Positions 1 to 9,196 are shown, counted from the stretch's first letter. The stretch: 64,000 nt of DNA from Pseudomonas thivervalensis (GCF_001269655.1 NZ_LHVE01000007.1:62001-126000), one strand, 5' to 3'. Notes: generated from the sequence alone by a model not told the origin. Made by a program: numbers and translations.

Positions 1-414
1 ATCGTCAATGGATACGACAACACGCTGGTGTACACCGACCATGTGTTGTCGACCCTGATCGATCTGCTGCGGGCCAACCAGGACAAGGTCGACACGGCCA
101 TGCTGTACCTGTCGGACCATGGCGAGTCCCTGGGCGAATACAACCTGTTTCTCCATGGCACGCCCTACATGCTCGCCCCGGAGCAACAGAAGCACGTGGC
201 GATGCTGGCCTGGTTCTCCGACAGCTATCAGAAGTCTTTTTCGGTCGACACCCATTGCCTGCAGCTAAGCCGGGAAAAACCCTTGAGCCAGGACAACCTG
301 TTCCACTCGATGCTCGGGCTGCTGGAAGTCAACAGCCAGGTCTACAACCGCGACCTGGACCTGTTCGCTAACTGCCGCGGCGCGGTGATTGACGGTGTCC
401 TGGCGCGGGAATGA
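1..414 (+). CDS. Phosphoethanolamine transferase, C-terminal part (5' end outside window)
   Basis: The reading frame is open from base 1 and ends with TGA at 412-414, so only the last 137 residues of a longer protein are present. The fragment carries SDHGESLGE followed by LHGTPY, the metal-binding part of the sulfatase/alkaline-phosphatase fold found in EptA-type phosphoethanolamine transferases. It also has the family's DNLFHSMLGLL stretch near the C-terminus. Such inner-membrane enzymes with a periplasmic catalytic domain move phosphoethanolamine from phosphatidylethanolamine to lipid A, lowering surface charge and polymyxin binding. The membrane segments lie upstream of the window. EptA is the likely family, but the exact paralogue cannot be fixed from the tail. 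Confidence 0.88.
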   Translation: MVNGYDNTLVYTDHVLSTLIDLLRANQDKVDTAMLYLSDHGESLGEYNLFLHGTPYMLAPEQQKHVAMLAWFSDSYQKSFSVDTHCLQLSREKPLSQDNLFHSMLGLLEVNSQVYNRDLDLFANCRGAVIDGVLARE

Positions 415-483
415 GCGCCTGGACCTTTTTTTCACGCGAGGTTGGTTAACCTGTCATCCAGTCCTTTTCCAAGAGCCGTTTGT

Positions 484-1125
484 ATGTCCGGGCCACCTCC
501 ATCCACCGTCGAGCTCGAGTTCGCCAGGCAGCATGACCAGGAGCATGCGCAGGTTTGCTGTCGGCCGGCGCCTCGACGTTTGCGCCTGGCGTTCTGGCGC
601 GACGAACACATGGTGCGCAACGCCCTGAAGGTGGCGGGCGAGCCGGGGCTGGTGCTGGATGTGGCTTGTGGCGCGGGGCGGTTCTGGCCGGTGCTGGCCG
701 AGCACGCCAACCGGGTCATTCTGGCGGCGGACCCGTCGCCGAACATGCTTGAACATGCGCTCAGCCACCATGGCGACGGGTTGCTCCAGCGGGTCAAGAC
801 CTTCCCGAGTTCGGCATTCACCCTCGGGCTGTCGGCCAACGCGGTGGATTGTATTTTCTGTCTGCAATTGTTTCGTCACGTCAGCGCCAGCGAGCATCGC
901 CTGGCGCTGTTGCACGAGTTTCATCGGGTCAGCCGCGACACGGTGATCGTTTCGGTGCGAGTCGAAGGACGCTTCAAGATTGGCCAGGTGCCGCCACGAA
1001 GCCTGGCCGACAAGGTCGATGTCGAAGCCGAGTTCCGCCAGGCCGGTTTCAGCGTGCTGTGGTATCAGGATTTCCTGCCCGGTTTTGCGCTGACGCGTGT
1101 TTATGTATTACGTAAGACCAGTTAA
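484..1125 (+). CDS. Class I SAM-dependent methyltransferase
   Basis: A 213-residue protein with a glycine-rich SAM-binding motif I (LDVACGAGR, about residues 56-64) and an acidic residue after strand 2 (ADPSPNML), as in class I methyltransferases of the methyltransferase-11 type. The substrate is unknown. I chose the ATG at 484; an upstream in-frame TTG at 442 would add 14 residues without a better ribosome site. The gene follows the phosphoethanolamine transferase by 69 bases and could be co-transcribed with it, but no functional link is visible. A small-molecule methyltransferase is a reasonable guess, nothing more specific. Confidence 0.8.
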   Translation: MSGPPPSTVELEFARQHDQEHAQVCCRPAPRRLRLAFWRDEHMVRNALKVAGEPGLVLDVACGAGRFWPVLAEHANRVILAADPSPNMLEHALSHHGDGLLQRVKTFPSSAFTLGLSANAVDCIFCLQLFRHVSASEHRLALLHEFHRVSRDTVIVSVRVEGRFKIGQVPPRSLADKVDVEAEFRQAGFSVLWYQDFLPGFALTRVYVLRKTS

Positions 1126-1246
1126 GTCTTGATGTAGGACTATTCTTGCTTTTTCGCAGGCGATTTCTCTCAGACGGTTGCTCTATGGATGCTCGCAATC
1201 GCCAGCGGCGATATATACTGCGCGCCATTCTTCAAGGGAGAGCCGT

Positions 1247-2380
1247 GTGGCCATCGATATTCACTGGATTCGCGACAACGATAGCCTCGGTCAGTTTTGC
1301 GCCGAGTGGCAACAGTTGCCATTCGTCGCCCTCGACACCGAATTCATGCGGGTCGACACTTTTTATCCCATTGCTGGCTTACTGCAGATCGGCGACGGCA
1401 AGCGTGCCTACCTGATTGACCCCTTGACCATCGACAACTGGCAGCCCTTGGCCGCTCTGCTGGAGAACCCGGCGGTGCTCAAGGTGTTGCACGCTTGCAG
1501 CGAAGACCTTGAAGTGCTGCTGCGCCTGACCGGTAGCCTGCCTGCGCCGCTGTTCGATACACAACTGGCTGCTGCTTACCTGAACCTGGGTTTTTCCATG
1601 GGTTATTCGCGGCTGGTGCAGGAAGTGCTGGGCATCGAGTTGCCCAAGGGCGAGACCCGTTCTGACTGGTTGCAGCGGCCCCTGTCCGAGACGCAGATCA
1701 GCTACGCGGCAGAGGATGCGGTGCATCTGGCAGAAGTTTTCGTACAACTGCGCCCGAAGCTTTCCGACGAAAAATACCGCTGGGTCCTGGAGGATGGCGC
1801 CGAACTGGTGGCCAATCTGCGCCGCGAAGTCGACCCGTACGAGGTCTATCGCGAGGCCAAGCTGGCCTGGAAACTGTCCCGCGCCCAATTGGCTGTGTTG
1901 CGTGAGCTGTGCGCCTGGCGCGAACACGAGGCGCGGGCCCGTGACCTGCCGCGCAACCGCATCATCCGCGAGCATTCGCTGTGGCCCCTGGCCCGTACCC
2001 AGCCGGATAACCTCGGCGCGCTGGCGAAGATCGAAGACATGCACCCGCGCACCGTGCGCCAGGACGGTCAGTTTCTGCTGGACTTGATCCAGCGCGCCGC
2101 CAGCATCCCGCCCGAGCAATGGCCACCGGCCGTGGCCGAGCCGTTGCCCATCGAGGCCGCTGCCTTGGTCAAGCGCCTGCGGGCGTTGGGGCAGGCTGAA
2201 GCCGAGCGCCTGGACATCGCCCCGGAGCTGATGCTGCGCAAGAAAACCCTCGAAGCGCTGATCAAGAGCGGCTTCCCCGAGGGCCCTTACCAATTGCCCG
2301 ATTCGCTGCGTGGCTGGCGCCGCGAATTGATGGGCCAGGCGCTGCTCGACAGCCTGGCCACTGCCGGAGAACAGCCTTGA
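1247..2380 (+). CDS. rnd: Ribonuclease D
   Basis: A 377-residue protein, close to the usual RNase D length of about 375. The DEDD exonuclease signature is readable: VALDTEFMR (Exo I) near the N-terminus, the [10 protein letters not shown] block (Exo II) and the [13 protein letters not shown] block (Exo III). A helical HRDC region follows. It trims 3' ends of tRNA precursors and other structured RNAs. The start is the GTG at 1247, preceded by AAGGGAGAG at 1234-1242; an open frame upstream to 1178 lacks conservation. The stop overlaps the start of ycgL by four bases, so the two are translationally coupled. Confidence 0.95.
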   Translation: MAIDIHWIRDNDSLGQFCAEWQQLPFVALDTEFMRVDTFYPIAGLLQIGDGKRAYLIDPLTIDNWQPLAALLENPAVLKVLHACSEDLEVLLRLTGSLPAPLFDTQLAAAYLNLGFSMGYSRLVQEVLGIELPKGETRSDWLQRPLSETQISYAAEDAVHLAEVFVQLRPKLSDEKYRWVLEDGAELVANLRREVDPYEVYREAKLAWKLSRAQLAVLRELCAWREHEARARDLPRNRIIREHSLWPLARTQPDNLGALAKIEDMHPRTVRQDGQFLLDLIQRAASIPPEQWPPAVAEPLPIEAAALVKRLRALGQAEAERLDIAPELMLRKKTLEALIKSGFPEGPYQLPDSLRGWRRELMGQALLDSLATAGEQP

Positions 2381-2670
2381 AACGTATCTGCTCCATCTAC
2401 CGCAGCTCGAAGAAAAACGAGATGTACCTGTATGTGCTCAAGAGCGACGCCTTGAAGCGTGTGCCCGAGCCACTGATGGCCGCTTTTGGCAAGGCGATCC
2501 ACGCCTTCGACCTGGTGCTGAGCCCCGAGCGTGAGCTGTCCCGGGAAGACATCAACAAGGTGCTGGAAAACCTCGACACCCAGGGCTATCACTTGCAGAT
2601 GCCGCCGGCCGAAGACGAGTACATCGAGCATTTGCCTGAAGAGTTGTTGCGCCGCAACGACCCGGTCTGA
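2377..2670 (+). CDS. ycgL: YcgL domain-containing protein
   Basis: A 97-residue protein matching the YcgL family, with the N-terminal [15 protein letters not shown] pattern and a C-terminal [11 protein letters not shown] segment. The start is a TTG inside the rnd stop region (TTGA overlap), which fits tight coupling to rnd. The molecular function of YcgL is not settled. Gammaproteobacterial genomes commonly keep it next to rnd or to the ycgN gene, and a YcgN-type protein is indeed encoded at 4668-5117. A hairpin followed by five Ts lies just downstream. Confidence 0.92.
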   Translation: MKRICSIYRSSKKNEMYLYVLKSDALKRVPEPLMAAFGKAIHAFDLVLSPERELSREDINKVLENLDTQGYHLQMPPAEDEYIEHLPEELLRRNDPV

Positions 2671-2680
2671 TGCTCTCGGA

Positions 2681-2704
2681 GGCACCTGTTCTGGGTGTCT
2701 TTTT
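2681..2704 (+). terminator. Intrinsic terminator after rnd-ycgL
   Basis: GGCACC pairs with GGTGTC (one G-U pair) around a seven-base loop, immediately followed by TTTTT. It begins 10 bases after the ycgL stop, so it likely ends the rnd-ycgL transcript. The stem is short, which limits confidence. Confidence 0.5.
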
Positions 2705-2796
2705 GAAACACTGGAATTGGTTTATTGACGACGATCGCAGGGATGGAGCGACACTCTGTCGGCGGTCGTCTGTACTGTTTTTGAAAGGTTTGATTC

Positions 2797-3729
2797 ATGC
2801 GCGTTCTGATTGCCGAACACGATCACGCGGTGTATGCCCAGCTTCTGCGTCAGGCGGCACCCGATATTGAAGTCCTGACCAGCGGCGATTCCGCCGAGTT
2901 GTCGCGACTGGCCAGCGATTGCCCGGTCTGGCTTGGCCAGCCTGATCTGCTGGCCACCCTGTTGCGTCAGGGCCACCAGCCCCGTTGGCTGCAATCGACC
3001 TGGGCGGGTATCACGCCGCTGCTGGCCGATGGCTTGAGCCGCGATTACCGCCTGACCCGTGCGGTGGGCATTTTTGGCCAGGTGATGGCTGAGTATGTGC
3101 TGACCTACATGCTCGGCCATGAGCGCGAGGTGCTGGCCCGGTTGGTCAGCCAGGTCGAGCGCAAGTGGGACAACCGCCAGGGCCAAGGCCTGGCTGGGCG
3201 CAAGGTGTTGATCGTCGGGACGGGGGATATCGGCCAGCGTGTGGCGCAGTTCCTGGTGCCGTTCGGCGTGCAACTGTACGGCATCGCCAGCGAAGCCAGG
3301 GAATTGGCACCGTTCATCGAGGTCGGGGCACTGAAGGATCTGCCGCGGCTGGTGGGGGAGGTGGATTACGTGATCAATCTGCTGCCCAACACGCCGGAGA
3401 CTCATGATGTGTACGACGCGGCGCTGTTCAAGCAGTTCAAGCCGACCGGGTTGTTCATCAATGTTGGCCGTGGCGTGGCGGTGGTGGATGCGGACCTGGT
3501 GCAGGCGTTGAAGGAAGGGCACCTGGCCGGTGCGGTGATCGACGTCTGCCGCCAGGAGCCATTGCCACAGCGCCATCCGTTCTGGACTGCCTGGGGCCTG
3601 CTGCTGACCGGCCACAGCTCGGCACCGACCTCGCCACCGATGATGGTGCAGTTGTTCCTGGAAAACCTGCAGGCCTACCAAGCGGGCGAAGCACTGCGCG
3701 GGGAAGTGGATTTCAGCCGGGGTTACTGA
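2797..3729 (+). CDS. D-2-hydroxyacid dehydrogenase (glyoxylate/hydroxypyruvate reductase type)
   Basis: A 310-residue protein with the NAD(P)-binding GTGDIGQR motif near residue 145. The catalytic trio of the D-isomer 2-hydroxyacid dehydrogenase family is present: Arg in INVGRG, Glu in CRQEPLP and His in TGHSSAP. Family members reduce glyoxylate, hydroxypyruvate or other 2-keto acids in the cytosol; the substrate cannot be read from the sequence. The gene stands alone between a terminator and a repeat element, so its neighbours do not hint at a pathway. Confidence 0.9.
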   Translation: MRVLIAEHDHAVYAQLLRQAAPDIEVLTSGDSAELSRLASDCPVWLGQPDLLATLLRQGHQPRWLQSTWAGITPLLADGLSRDYRLTRAVGIFGQVMAEYVLTYMLGHEREVLARLVSQVERKWDNRQGQGLAGRKVLIVGTGDIGQRVAQFLVPFGVQLYGIASEARELAPFIEVGALKDLPRLVGEVDYVINLLPNTPETHDVYDAALFKQFKPTGLFINVGRGVAVVDADLVQALKEGHLAGAVIDVCRQEPLPQRHPFWTAWGLLLTGHSSAPTSPPMMVQLFLENLQAYQAGEALRGEVDFSRGY

Positions 3730-3758
3730 CTGGCGAGGGCGCGTGCTCCGTCCGGCCC

Positions 3759-3856
3759 TGTAGGAGCTGGCGAAGCCTGCGATCTCTTGATCTTTCGCTT
3801 GAGATTCAAGTGTCTGGAGAAAGATCGCAGCCTCGTTGCACTCGACAGCTCCTACA
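3759..3856. repeat. Type B intergenic palindromic element
   Basis: It starts with TGTAGGAGCTGGCGAAGCCTG and ends with the inverted arm CAGCTCCTACA. Inner arms CTGCGATCT and AGATCGCAG form a second stem. Related copies lie at 14098-14201, 30858-30965 and 34678-34953. It fills the gap between two convergent genes and may work as a bidirectional terminator or as a mobile REP-like unit. Confidence 0.85.
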
Positions 3857-3913
3857 ACGCAGCTCGGCGGGAGCAAGCCTACACAGTCGGTCCTTAGCGG
3901 TTACAAAACAGGG

Positions 3914-4507
3914 TTACAGGGTGAAGTCGCCTTCTGCCACCAGTTCGCTCAACGGCCGGCGCGGGCTTGGGACTTCGCGGGCCTGGAGGTATTCGGCCAG
4001 GGTCGATTTGTCCCCCAGCTTGCCAATCGCCACGGCGGCGTGCAGGGCGTAGCCTTCCGGGATTTTCAGTTCCTTGCGGGTCAGTTCCTGGTCGAAACCG
4101 GCCATGCCGTGGGTGTGCCAGCCGCTGAGGCTGGCTTGCAGCGCCAGGTGGCCCCAGGCCGCGCCTGTGTCGAAGGTGTGGCACAGGGCCGGAGTTTCTT
4201 CAGTAGCACCGGGCACGGCGAAGGTGGTTTTCGAGGCGATGATCACCAGGGCCGAAGCGTGCTGGGCCCAGCCGCGGTTGAATTCGTTGAGCAGCCCGAG
4301 GAAACGCTCCCAGTTCGGCGTGTCGCGGCGCGCATACAGGAAACGCCACGGTTGAGAGTTGTACGCCGACGGCGCCCAGCGTGCGGCCTCGAAAAAGCCC
4401 AGCAGGGTTTCTTCGGCAATGCTTTCGCCGGTAAAGGCACGGGGCGACCAGCGTTCGATGAACTGAGGGTGGATCGCGTAATCGGCAATGCGGGAGTTGG
4501 CGCTCAT
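3914..4507 (-). CDS. Nitroreductase family protein
   Basis: A 197-residue protein of the FMN-dependent nitroreductase fold. The RWSPRAF and [16 protein letters not shown] blocks near the N-terminus are the usual FMN-contacting region. Family members use NAD(P)H to reduce nitro compounds, quinones or flavins. The start is the ATG at 4507-4505, preceded on the minus strand by AGGTAA; longer in-frame readings upstream have no family similarity. It is divergent from the YcgN-type gene at 4668, with 160 bases between the starts. The physiological substrate is unknown. Confidence 0.87.
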   Translation of the reverse strand: MSANSRIADYAIHPQFIERWSPRAFTGESIAEETLLGFFEAARWAPSAYNSQPWRFLYARRDTPNWERFLGLLNEFNRGWAQHASALVIIASKTTFAVPGATEETPALCHTFDTGAAWGHLALQASLSGWHTHGMAGFDQELTRKELKIPEGYALHAAVAIGKLGDKSTLAEYLQAREVPSPRRPLSELVAEGDFTL

Positions 4508-4667
4508 GGGCTTACCTGGTTCGAGTGTGGAAAGACAATCAAGCAACCTACGTCCCATCGCCCGGCCTGACAAGCCCCTGTCTACCGGCAGTCGCCAATG
4601 CTTGGCCTCAAGAGGCCCCGGCACTAGACTGTCGGCCTTTTCACCACCTGATGTTGATGCTCGAGCC

Positions 4668-5117
4668 ATGGCCGCCAAAGTTGAACCGTTCTGGATACGT
4701 AAAACCCTCGATCAGCTCGATCCGCAGGAATGGGAATCGCTGTGCGACGGCTGTGGCCTGTGCTGCCTGCAAAAGCTCGAAGACGAAGACGACAACAGCG
4801 TCTACTACACCCGCATCGCCTGCAAACTGCTGGACCTGAAAACCTGCCAGTGCACCGACTATCCCAATCGCCGTGAGTTCGTGCCCGATTGCATCCAGCT
4901 CACGCCGGGCAAGGCTGATGAGTTCAAATGGCTCCCGCCGACCTGCGGTTATCGGCTGGTCAGCGAAGGCAAGGACTTGCCATTGTGGCACCACCTGATC
5001 TGCGGCGATCGCGATGCCGTGCACCACGAACGTATTTCCCAGTCCGGACGCATGCTGGCCGAAGGCAGCGTGCCGGAAGACGATTGGGAAGATCATCTGA
5101 TTTTCCGCGCCGGCTGA
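4668..5117 (+). CDS. ycgN: YcgN family Cys-cluster protein (UPF0260)
   Basis: A 149-residue protein with the N-terminal Cys cluster CDGCGLCC followed by [15 protein letters not shown] and a later PTCGYRL. This Cys-rich pattern defines the UPF0260/YkgJ-like family and is presumed to bind zinc or an iron-sulfur cluster. The start ATG at 4668 follows an in-frame region that lacks conservation. The next gene starts 32 bases downstream on the same strand, so the two may be co-transcribed. The function is not known. Confidence 0.9.
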   Translation: MAAKVEPFWIRKTLDQLDPQEWESLCDGCGLCCLQKLEDEDDNSVYYTRIACKLLDLKTCQCTDYPNRREFVPDCIQLTPGKADEFKWLPPTCGYRLVSEGKDLPLWHHLICGDRDAVHHERISQSGRMLAEGSVPEDDWEDHLIFRAG

Positions 5118-5149
5118 ACCAGCGGGCGACGCGCCACCAGGGAGAACCC

Positions 5150-6379
5150 ATGGCTGCAGGATTGAAACGGATGCTGGCGGCCGGGCTGCTGGCGGTGTGC
5201 GGGCCGCTGTGGGCGGCGCAGAAAGTCGATCTGGATTATCACGTGCACCTGTTGCCGCAGAGCGATCAAGCCGAGGTGCGCCTGACCCTGGCCCGGGGTT
5301 CGGCGGTGCGCAGCCTGGATTTCGACCTCGGCGACGGCAGCCGCTACAGCGATTTCAAGGCCGACGGCCAATGGCAACTCACCCCCGGCACGGAGGCGCG
5401 CGGCGTGTGGCGTCCGGCTGCCGACAAGGCCAGCCTGAGCTACCGCGTGCGCATCAGCCATGCCCGCAAGAACGCCACCTTCGAAACCCGCATGACCCCG
5501 ACGTGGGCGTTGCTGCGCGGCGACGATCTGGTGCCGTCGGCCAAGCTCGACCAACAGGACGGCGTCGAGCTGGTGGCTCGTCTTGAGGTTGAATTGCCCG
5601 ATGGTTGGAAAAGCATCGAGACGCCCTGGCCACGCATCGGCAAGCAACGTTTTCGCATCGACAATCCCTCGCGCCTGTTCGACCGTCCCACCGGTTGGAT
5701 GCTCGCCGGCAAACTGGGCAGCCGCCGCACGCGCCTGGGAGAAACCGAAGTGACGGTGGCCTCGCCCCGGGGCCAGGGCATGCGCCGGATGGATGTGCTG
5801 ACGCTGCTGACCTTCGTCTGGCCGCAAGTGCAAGCGCTGGTGCCGCGCCATCCGGCCAAGTTGCTGATTGTCGGCGCCGGCGATCCGTTGTGGCGCGGCG
5901 CCCAGGCTGGACATGACTCGATTTACCTGCACAGCCGACCGCCGCTGGTCAGCGAGCGGGGCAACAGCCCATTGTTGCGGGAATTGGTTCAGTCGCTGGC
6001 GCGGGTCAATGATCAGGATCGTAGCGATTGGATCAGCGAGGGGCTGACCGAGTATTACGCGGTCGAACTGCTGCGCCGCGCCGGTGGCTTGAGTGATGAG
6101 CGCTACCAGACCTTGAACGACCGGCTCGCCCGCGACAGCAAGGCTGTCACCAGCTTGCGCGGTGAGCACATCAGCCCGGCGGCGGTGGCCAAGGCGGTAT
6201 TGCTGTTGCAGGAGCTGGACCGTGAGATTCGCCTGAAGACCCGCAACAAGCGTTCGCTGGATGATGTGTTGCAGGGGGCGATGCGGTTGGAAACGGTCGA
6301 TACCCAGGAGTTTGTGCAGCTCAGTGAAAGTGTCCTGGGTGGGGCTTCCACGGTGCTCGATAGCCGGTTACTTCAGTGA
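5150..6379 (+). CDS. Secreted M61-like protein with a degenerate zinc motif
   Basis: A 409-residue protein with an N-terminal signal peptide (hydrophobic AAGLLAVCGPLWAA, cleavage probably before QKVD). The N-terminal half looks like a beta-rich domain as in M61 peptidases. The C-terminal half contains WISEGLTEYYA (Glu301), the glutamate motif typical of gluzincins. Where HExxH should lie there is RELVQ (residues 277-281), so both zinc histidines are replaced. It therefore probably lacks peptidase activity and may bind peptides or act as a scaffold in the periplasm. The start ATG has GGGAGAA just upstream. Assignment to M61 is by motif context only. Confidence 0.65.
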   Translation: MAAGLKRMLAAGLLAVCGPLWAAQKVDLDYHVHLLPQSDQAEVRLTLARGSAVRSLDFDLGDGSRYSDFKADGQWQLTPGTEARGVWRPAADKASLSYRVRISHARKNATFETRMTPTWALLRGDDLVPSAKLDQQDGVELVARLEVELPDGWKSIETPWPRIGKQRFRIDNPSRLFDRPTGWMLAGKLGSRRTRLGETEVTVASPRGQGMRRMDVLTLLTFVWPQVQALVPRHPAKLLIVGAGDPLWRGAQAGHDSIYLHSRPPLVSERGNSPLLRELVQSLARVNDQDRSDWISEGLTEYYAVELLRRAGGLSDERYQTLNDRLARDSKAVTSLRGEHISPAAVAKAVLLLQELDREIRLKTRNKRSLDDVLQGAMRLETVDTQEFVQLSESVLGGASTVLDSRLLQ

Positions 6380-6431
6380 CATCGCCATCGCGAGCAAGCC
6401 CCACAGTTTTGCGCAATGGCCTGGAGGCTTG

Positions 6432-6525
6432 TGTGGCGAGGGAGCTTGCTCCCGCTGGGGCGCGCAGCGGCCCCAAAAAAGCGGTGAGCGCTTCGCACTC
6501 AAGCGGGAGCAAGCTCCCTCGCCAC
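6432..6525. repeat. Type A REP pair (inverted palindromes)
   Basis: Two copies of a palindromic core, GAGGGAGCTTGCTCCCGCT and its inverse, face each other across about 50 bases. A further half copy (GGAGCTTGCTCC) lies at 6555-6566. Sister pairs lie at 16507, 18845, 24151, 29882, 34647 and 45335. This is a REPIN/BIME-like element. Confidence 0.9.
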
Positions 6526-6577
6526 GAAACTGTGCGATTTTTAAACCTCTGTGAAAGGAGCTTGCTCCGGGGCAAAT

Positions 6578-6955
6578 TCAGAGCCCAACCTTCGGCGAAT
6601 TCAACGAATCATTCCCCGTCACCGTAGCCGTGCCAGTCGCCGCCTCGGCATTGGCTTTCAGGCGACTCAACTCCTCACCGGCCTGCTCGATGCGGGCGCG
6701 GGCGTGGTCCAGGTTCTGGCGATTCTTTTCCAGCAGGCTCTTGGCCGAGCAATGCCCGGTGATGCCCCGTGCCAGGGCCATGCCGCCGATCGCCAGTTGA
6801 GCCAGGCCGATTACCCCGCCACGACGCAAGCCTTTGCCCATCATCAGCACACCGCCGGCCAACGAGCCAATGCGTTCCCAGCCGTGCACGTTTTGCGGCG
6901 GATGGGATTGGAACGGGGTGCGCTCAATCGGCTCGAACGGATTGTTATCGCTCAT
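6578..6955 (-). CDS. DUF2892-type small membrane-associated protein
   Basis: A 125-residue protein. Residues about 25-70 hold a glycine-rich hydrophobic stretch (GWERIGSLAGGVLMMG, then GVIGLAQLAIGGMALARG) as in the DUF2892/YgaP-like membrane family. The C-terminus is a helical, likely coiled-coil segment (LDHARARIEQAGEELSRLKA). A GGAGA ribosome site precedes the ATG on the minus strand. The function is unknown. It may sit in the inner membrane with a soluble C-terminal helix. Confidence 0.75.
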   Translation of the reverse strand: MSDNNPFEPIERTPFQSHPPQNVHGWERIGSLAGGVLMMGKGLRRGGVIGLAQLAIGGMALARGITGHCSAKSLLEKNRQNLDHARARIEQAGEELSRLKANAEAATGTATVTGNDSLNSPKVGL

Positions 6956-7032
6956 GATCTGTCTCCAGTGTGGGGATTGGTATAAAGCTGACTGCCCGAG
7001 CGATTGCCTTGTTCAATCGAATATTGCACCGA

Positions 7033-7503
7033 TCAGCGGAATTGCGGCCCCGAACGGGTGTTGTTGCCTTTGGCCATGCGGTCGTACAGCACGACGTTGA
7101 CGGTGGCGGCCAGGTTCATGCAACCGGTGGTGGGGATGTACACCACGTCTTCGCACCAGTCGCGGATGTCCTTGTCCAGCGAGCCGTCCTCCGGACCGAA
7201 GATGTACAACGCCCGGTCCGGGTGGGTGTATTCGGGCAGTGGGCGAGCGCCTTCCACCAATTCAACGGCCACCGGCACACAGCCCAGGGGCAGGATTTTC
7301 TTCAGGTCGTCGATACCGATCAGCGGGATGTCGTAGTGGACTTTCTTGGTGTCGGTGACGAAGTCGGCGGCGCGTTCATAGCGCTTGCCGGTATAGAACA
7401 CTGACGCCACGCCGTAGCAACCGGCGGCACGCATGACCGAACCGACGTTTTCCGGTGACTTGGGGTTGAACAGACCGATGCAGCTATAGCGTTTGTTGGC
7501 CAC
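7033..7503 (-). CDS. RNA 2'-O-methyltransferase, SpoU/TrmH family
   Basis: A 156-residue protein of minimal SPOUT length. The three SPOUT motifs are visible: NPKSPENVGSVMRAA near the N-terminus, YIFGPEDGSLD in the middle and PTTGCMNLAATVNVVLYD at the C-terminus, which together form the trefoil-knot SAM site. Such enzymes 2'-O-methylate ribose in tRNA or rRNA. The short length resembles TrmL, but the motif spelling differs, so no exact target is assigned. The start codon is GTG at 7503-7501. Confidence 0.88.
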   Translation of the reverse strand: MANKRYSCIGLFNPKSPENVGSVMRAAGCYGVASVFYTGKRYERAADFVTDTKKVHYDIPLIGIDDLKKILPLGCVPVAVELVEGARPLPEYTHPDRALYIFGPEDGSLDKDIRDWCEDVVYIPTTGCMNLAATVNVVLYDRMAKGNNTRSGPQFR

Positions 7504-7590
7504 GGGCGGGGTGCCTTTGGGGAAAAGGCGCGATTATACGGGGAATGGGGGAGGGTGGTCAGGTTCGAGATGTGTGGTGTCTGTTTGATC

Positions 7591-7672
7591 GCCATCGCGA
7601 GCAGGCTCGCTCCCACATTGGATTTTCGGCGTTCACAAAACCCTGTGGGAGCGAGCTTGCTCGCGATGGCGG
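7591..7672. repeat. Type C REPIN
   Basis: Two inverted copies of the core GTGGGAGCGAGCTTGCTCGCGA flank a spacer of about 40 bases. Other copies are at 9197, 9853, 24269, 28398 and 42281, all close to 90 bases long. The core resembles the GI-type REP of P. fluorescens (from memory). Confidence 0.92.
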
Positions 7673-7687
7673 CCTTGGTGATGACGA

Positions 7688-8062
7688 TTACTCGTCTTTT
7701 TTCATCAACCCGGCCAGCGCGGCGAAGGGGTTGTGGGTCGCCTTGGCGATTTTCGGGGTGCTCAGGGAGCCGTCGCCGAAGTATTGCTGGTCGGTGTAGC
7801 GCGAGTGTTCGTTGTCGTGGCAGTACAGGCACAGCAGTTCCCAGTTGGAACCGTCCTGCGGGTTGTTGTCGTGGTTGTGGTCGCGGTGGTGAACGGTCAG
7901 TTCGCTCAGGCGCTTGCCGGCAAACTCACGGGCGCAGCGGCCGCAGACATGGGGGTACATTTTCAGGGCTTTGTCGCGGTAGCCCATTTCCCGGTCGCGC
8001 TGGGCATCGGCGAGGATGCGGTCCAGCTTGGCGGTGTTGGACGGTGGCGTTGACGAACTCAT
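7688..8062 (-). CDS. yajD: YajD family HNH nuclease
   Basis: A 124-residue protein with the HNH layout. Two CxxC pairs (CGRC and CLYC) bracket the motif LTVHHRDHNHDNNPQDGSN. Family members are small HNH proteins of uncertain biological role, probably metal-dependent nucleases. AAGGTGAA lies before the ATG on the minus strand. It follows the spermidine-synthase-like gene by 48 bases on the same strand, so the two could share a transcript. Confidence 0.88.
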   Translation of the reverse strand: MSSSTPPSNTAKLDRILADAQRDREMGYRDKALKMYPHVCGRCAREFAGKRLSELTVHHRDHNHDNNPQDGSNWELLCLYCHDNEHSRYTDQQYFGDGSLSTPKIAKATHNPFAALAGLMKKDE

Positions 8063-8110
8063 GGGTTCACCTTTGTAGAAAAGACTGATGACGGTTGGAC
8101 AGAGTTTAGC

Positions 8111-8797
8111 TCAGCCCTTGAGCTTCTCGGCAATCCAGATGGTGTGGCGGGTGCCTTTGTTGCCATGGGCGAACACTTGCACCTCTTCGGCCTTGAAGCC
8201 GGCCTTCTTCAGTTTGTCGGAAAACTGCCGGTCAGCACTGGCCGACCACACCGCCAGCACGCCCTTGGGTCGCAGGGCCTTGGCGCAGGCGGCCAGGCCA
8301 CCGGCCGAATACAGCCAACTGTTGGCTTTCTGGGTCAGGCCTTCCGGACCGTTGTCGACATCGAGCATGATTGCGTCGAACCCCTGGGGTTCGGCTTGCA
8401 GCACCTTGGCCACGTCTTCCATGCGGATCACCGTGCGCGGGTCCGCCAGCGGCCGCCCGGCCTTTTCACCCAGGGGGCCACGGTTCCACTCCACCACGCC
8501 AGGCACCAGCTCGGCCACCACCACTTCGGCGGTCTTGCCCAGGTGCTTGAGGGCCGAGGCGAGGGTGAAGCCCATGCCGAGGCCGCCGATCAGCACGCGC
8601 GAGCCAGGACGACCGGCGACCTTGCGGCAGGGAATCTCCGCCAGGGCATCTTCGGAACCGTGCATGCGGGTGTTCATCAGTTGCCCGCCGTCGCCGCCCT
8701 GGATCTTGATGACGAAGTCTTCGCCGTACTCGAACAGGCACAGGGCACCGCCGTTTTCAGGGATGGGCGTGGTGTCGAGCAGAACGAAACGTTTCAT
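8111..8797 (-). CDS. Spermidine synthase-like methyltransferase-fold protein
   Basis: A 228-residue protein with the SAM/dcSAM-binding pattern VLIGGLGMGFTLA and the DNGPEGLT segment that follows the acidic strand in spermidine-synthase-like proteins. It lacks the full N-terminal domain of true spermidine synthases and is shorter. It may therefore be an aminopropyl- or methyltransferase of unknown substrate. The start chosen is the ATG at 8797-8795 (MKRFVLLD); the open frame upstream runs into the divergent promoter region. Confidence 0.82.
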   Translation of the reverse strand: MKRFVLLDTTPIPENGGALCLFEYGEDFVIKIQGGDGGQLMNTRMHGSEDALAEIPCRKVAGRPGSRVLIGGLGMGFTLASALKHLGKTAEVVVAELVPGVVEWNRGPLGEKAGRPLADPRTVIRMEDVAKVLQAEPQGFDAIMLDVDNGPEGLTQKANSWLYSAGGLAACAKALRPKGVLAVWSASADRQFSDKLKKAGFKAEEVQVFAHGNKGTRHTIWIAEKLKG

Positions 8798-8870
8798 GGA
8801 AATCTCGTAGGAGGGCAGACCGGCGCGGTAACGACTAGCCTTAAAGCAGACAATAGCCACGGAGCCATTG

Positions 8871-9158
8871 ATGAAGTCCATCATTCTAACGGCCATTGCC
8901 CTGGCGGCGCTCTCAATAAGTTACGCCCAGGCTCAACAACCGACGATTCCGGTCAACCCGCCGAGCGTCCCCGGATCGTCGGGCACCGCCACCCCCATGC
9001 CGTATCCGCCGGTCACGCCCAACGGTGTGCCCAAGGCCGGCCCCGGAAGCGGTGGGCCACCCTTGTTGCCGCCGATCGAAATGCCCAAACCGCCCAAGGA
9101 CCAGCCGATACCGGGCATGGAGCCGAAGCCGGTGAAGGCCAAGTCGCCGGGGGGGTAG
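8871..9158 (+). CDS. Small proline-rich secreted protein
   Basis: A 95-residue protein with a clear signal peptide (MKSIILTAIALAALSISYAQA, cleavage likely after AQA). The mature part is very rich in Pro and Gly, with PPLLPPIEMPKPPKDQPIP and no recognisable domain. The ATG at 8871 has GGAG nine bases upstream. It is divergent from the spermidine-synthase-like gene. It is probably periplasmic or secreted; the function is unknown. Confidence 0.7.
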   Translation: MKSIILTAIALAALSISYAQAQQPTIPVNPPSVPGSSGTATPMPYPPVTPNGVPKAGPGSGGPPLLPPIEMPKPPKDQPIPGMEPKPVKAKSPGG

Positions 9159-9196
9159 ATCTGAAGCCTGTCGATGAAACAGCTGAGGCACAAACC

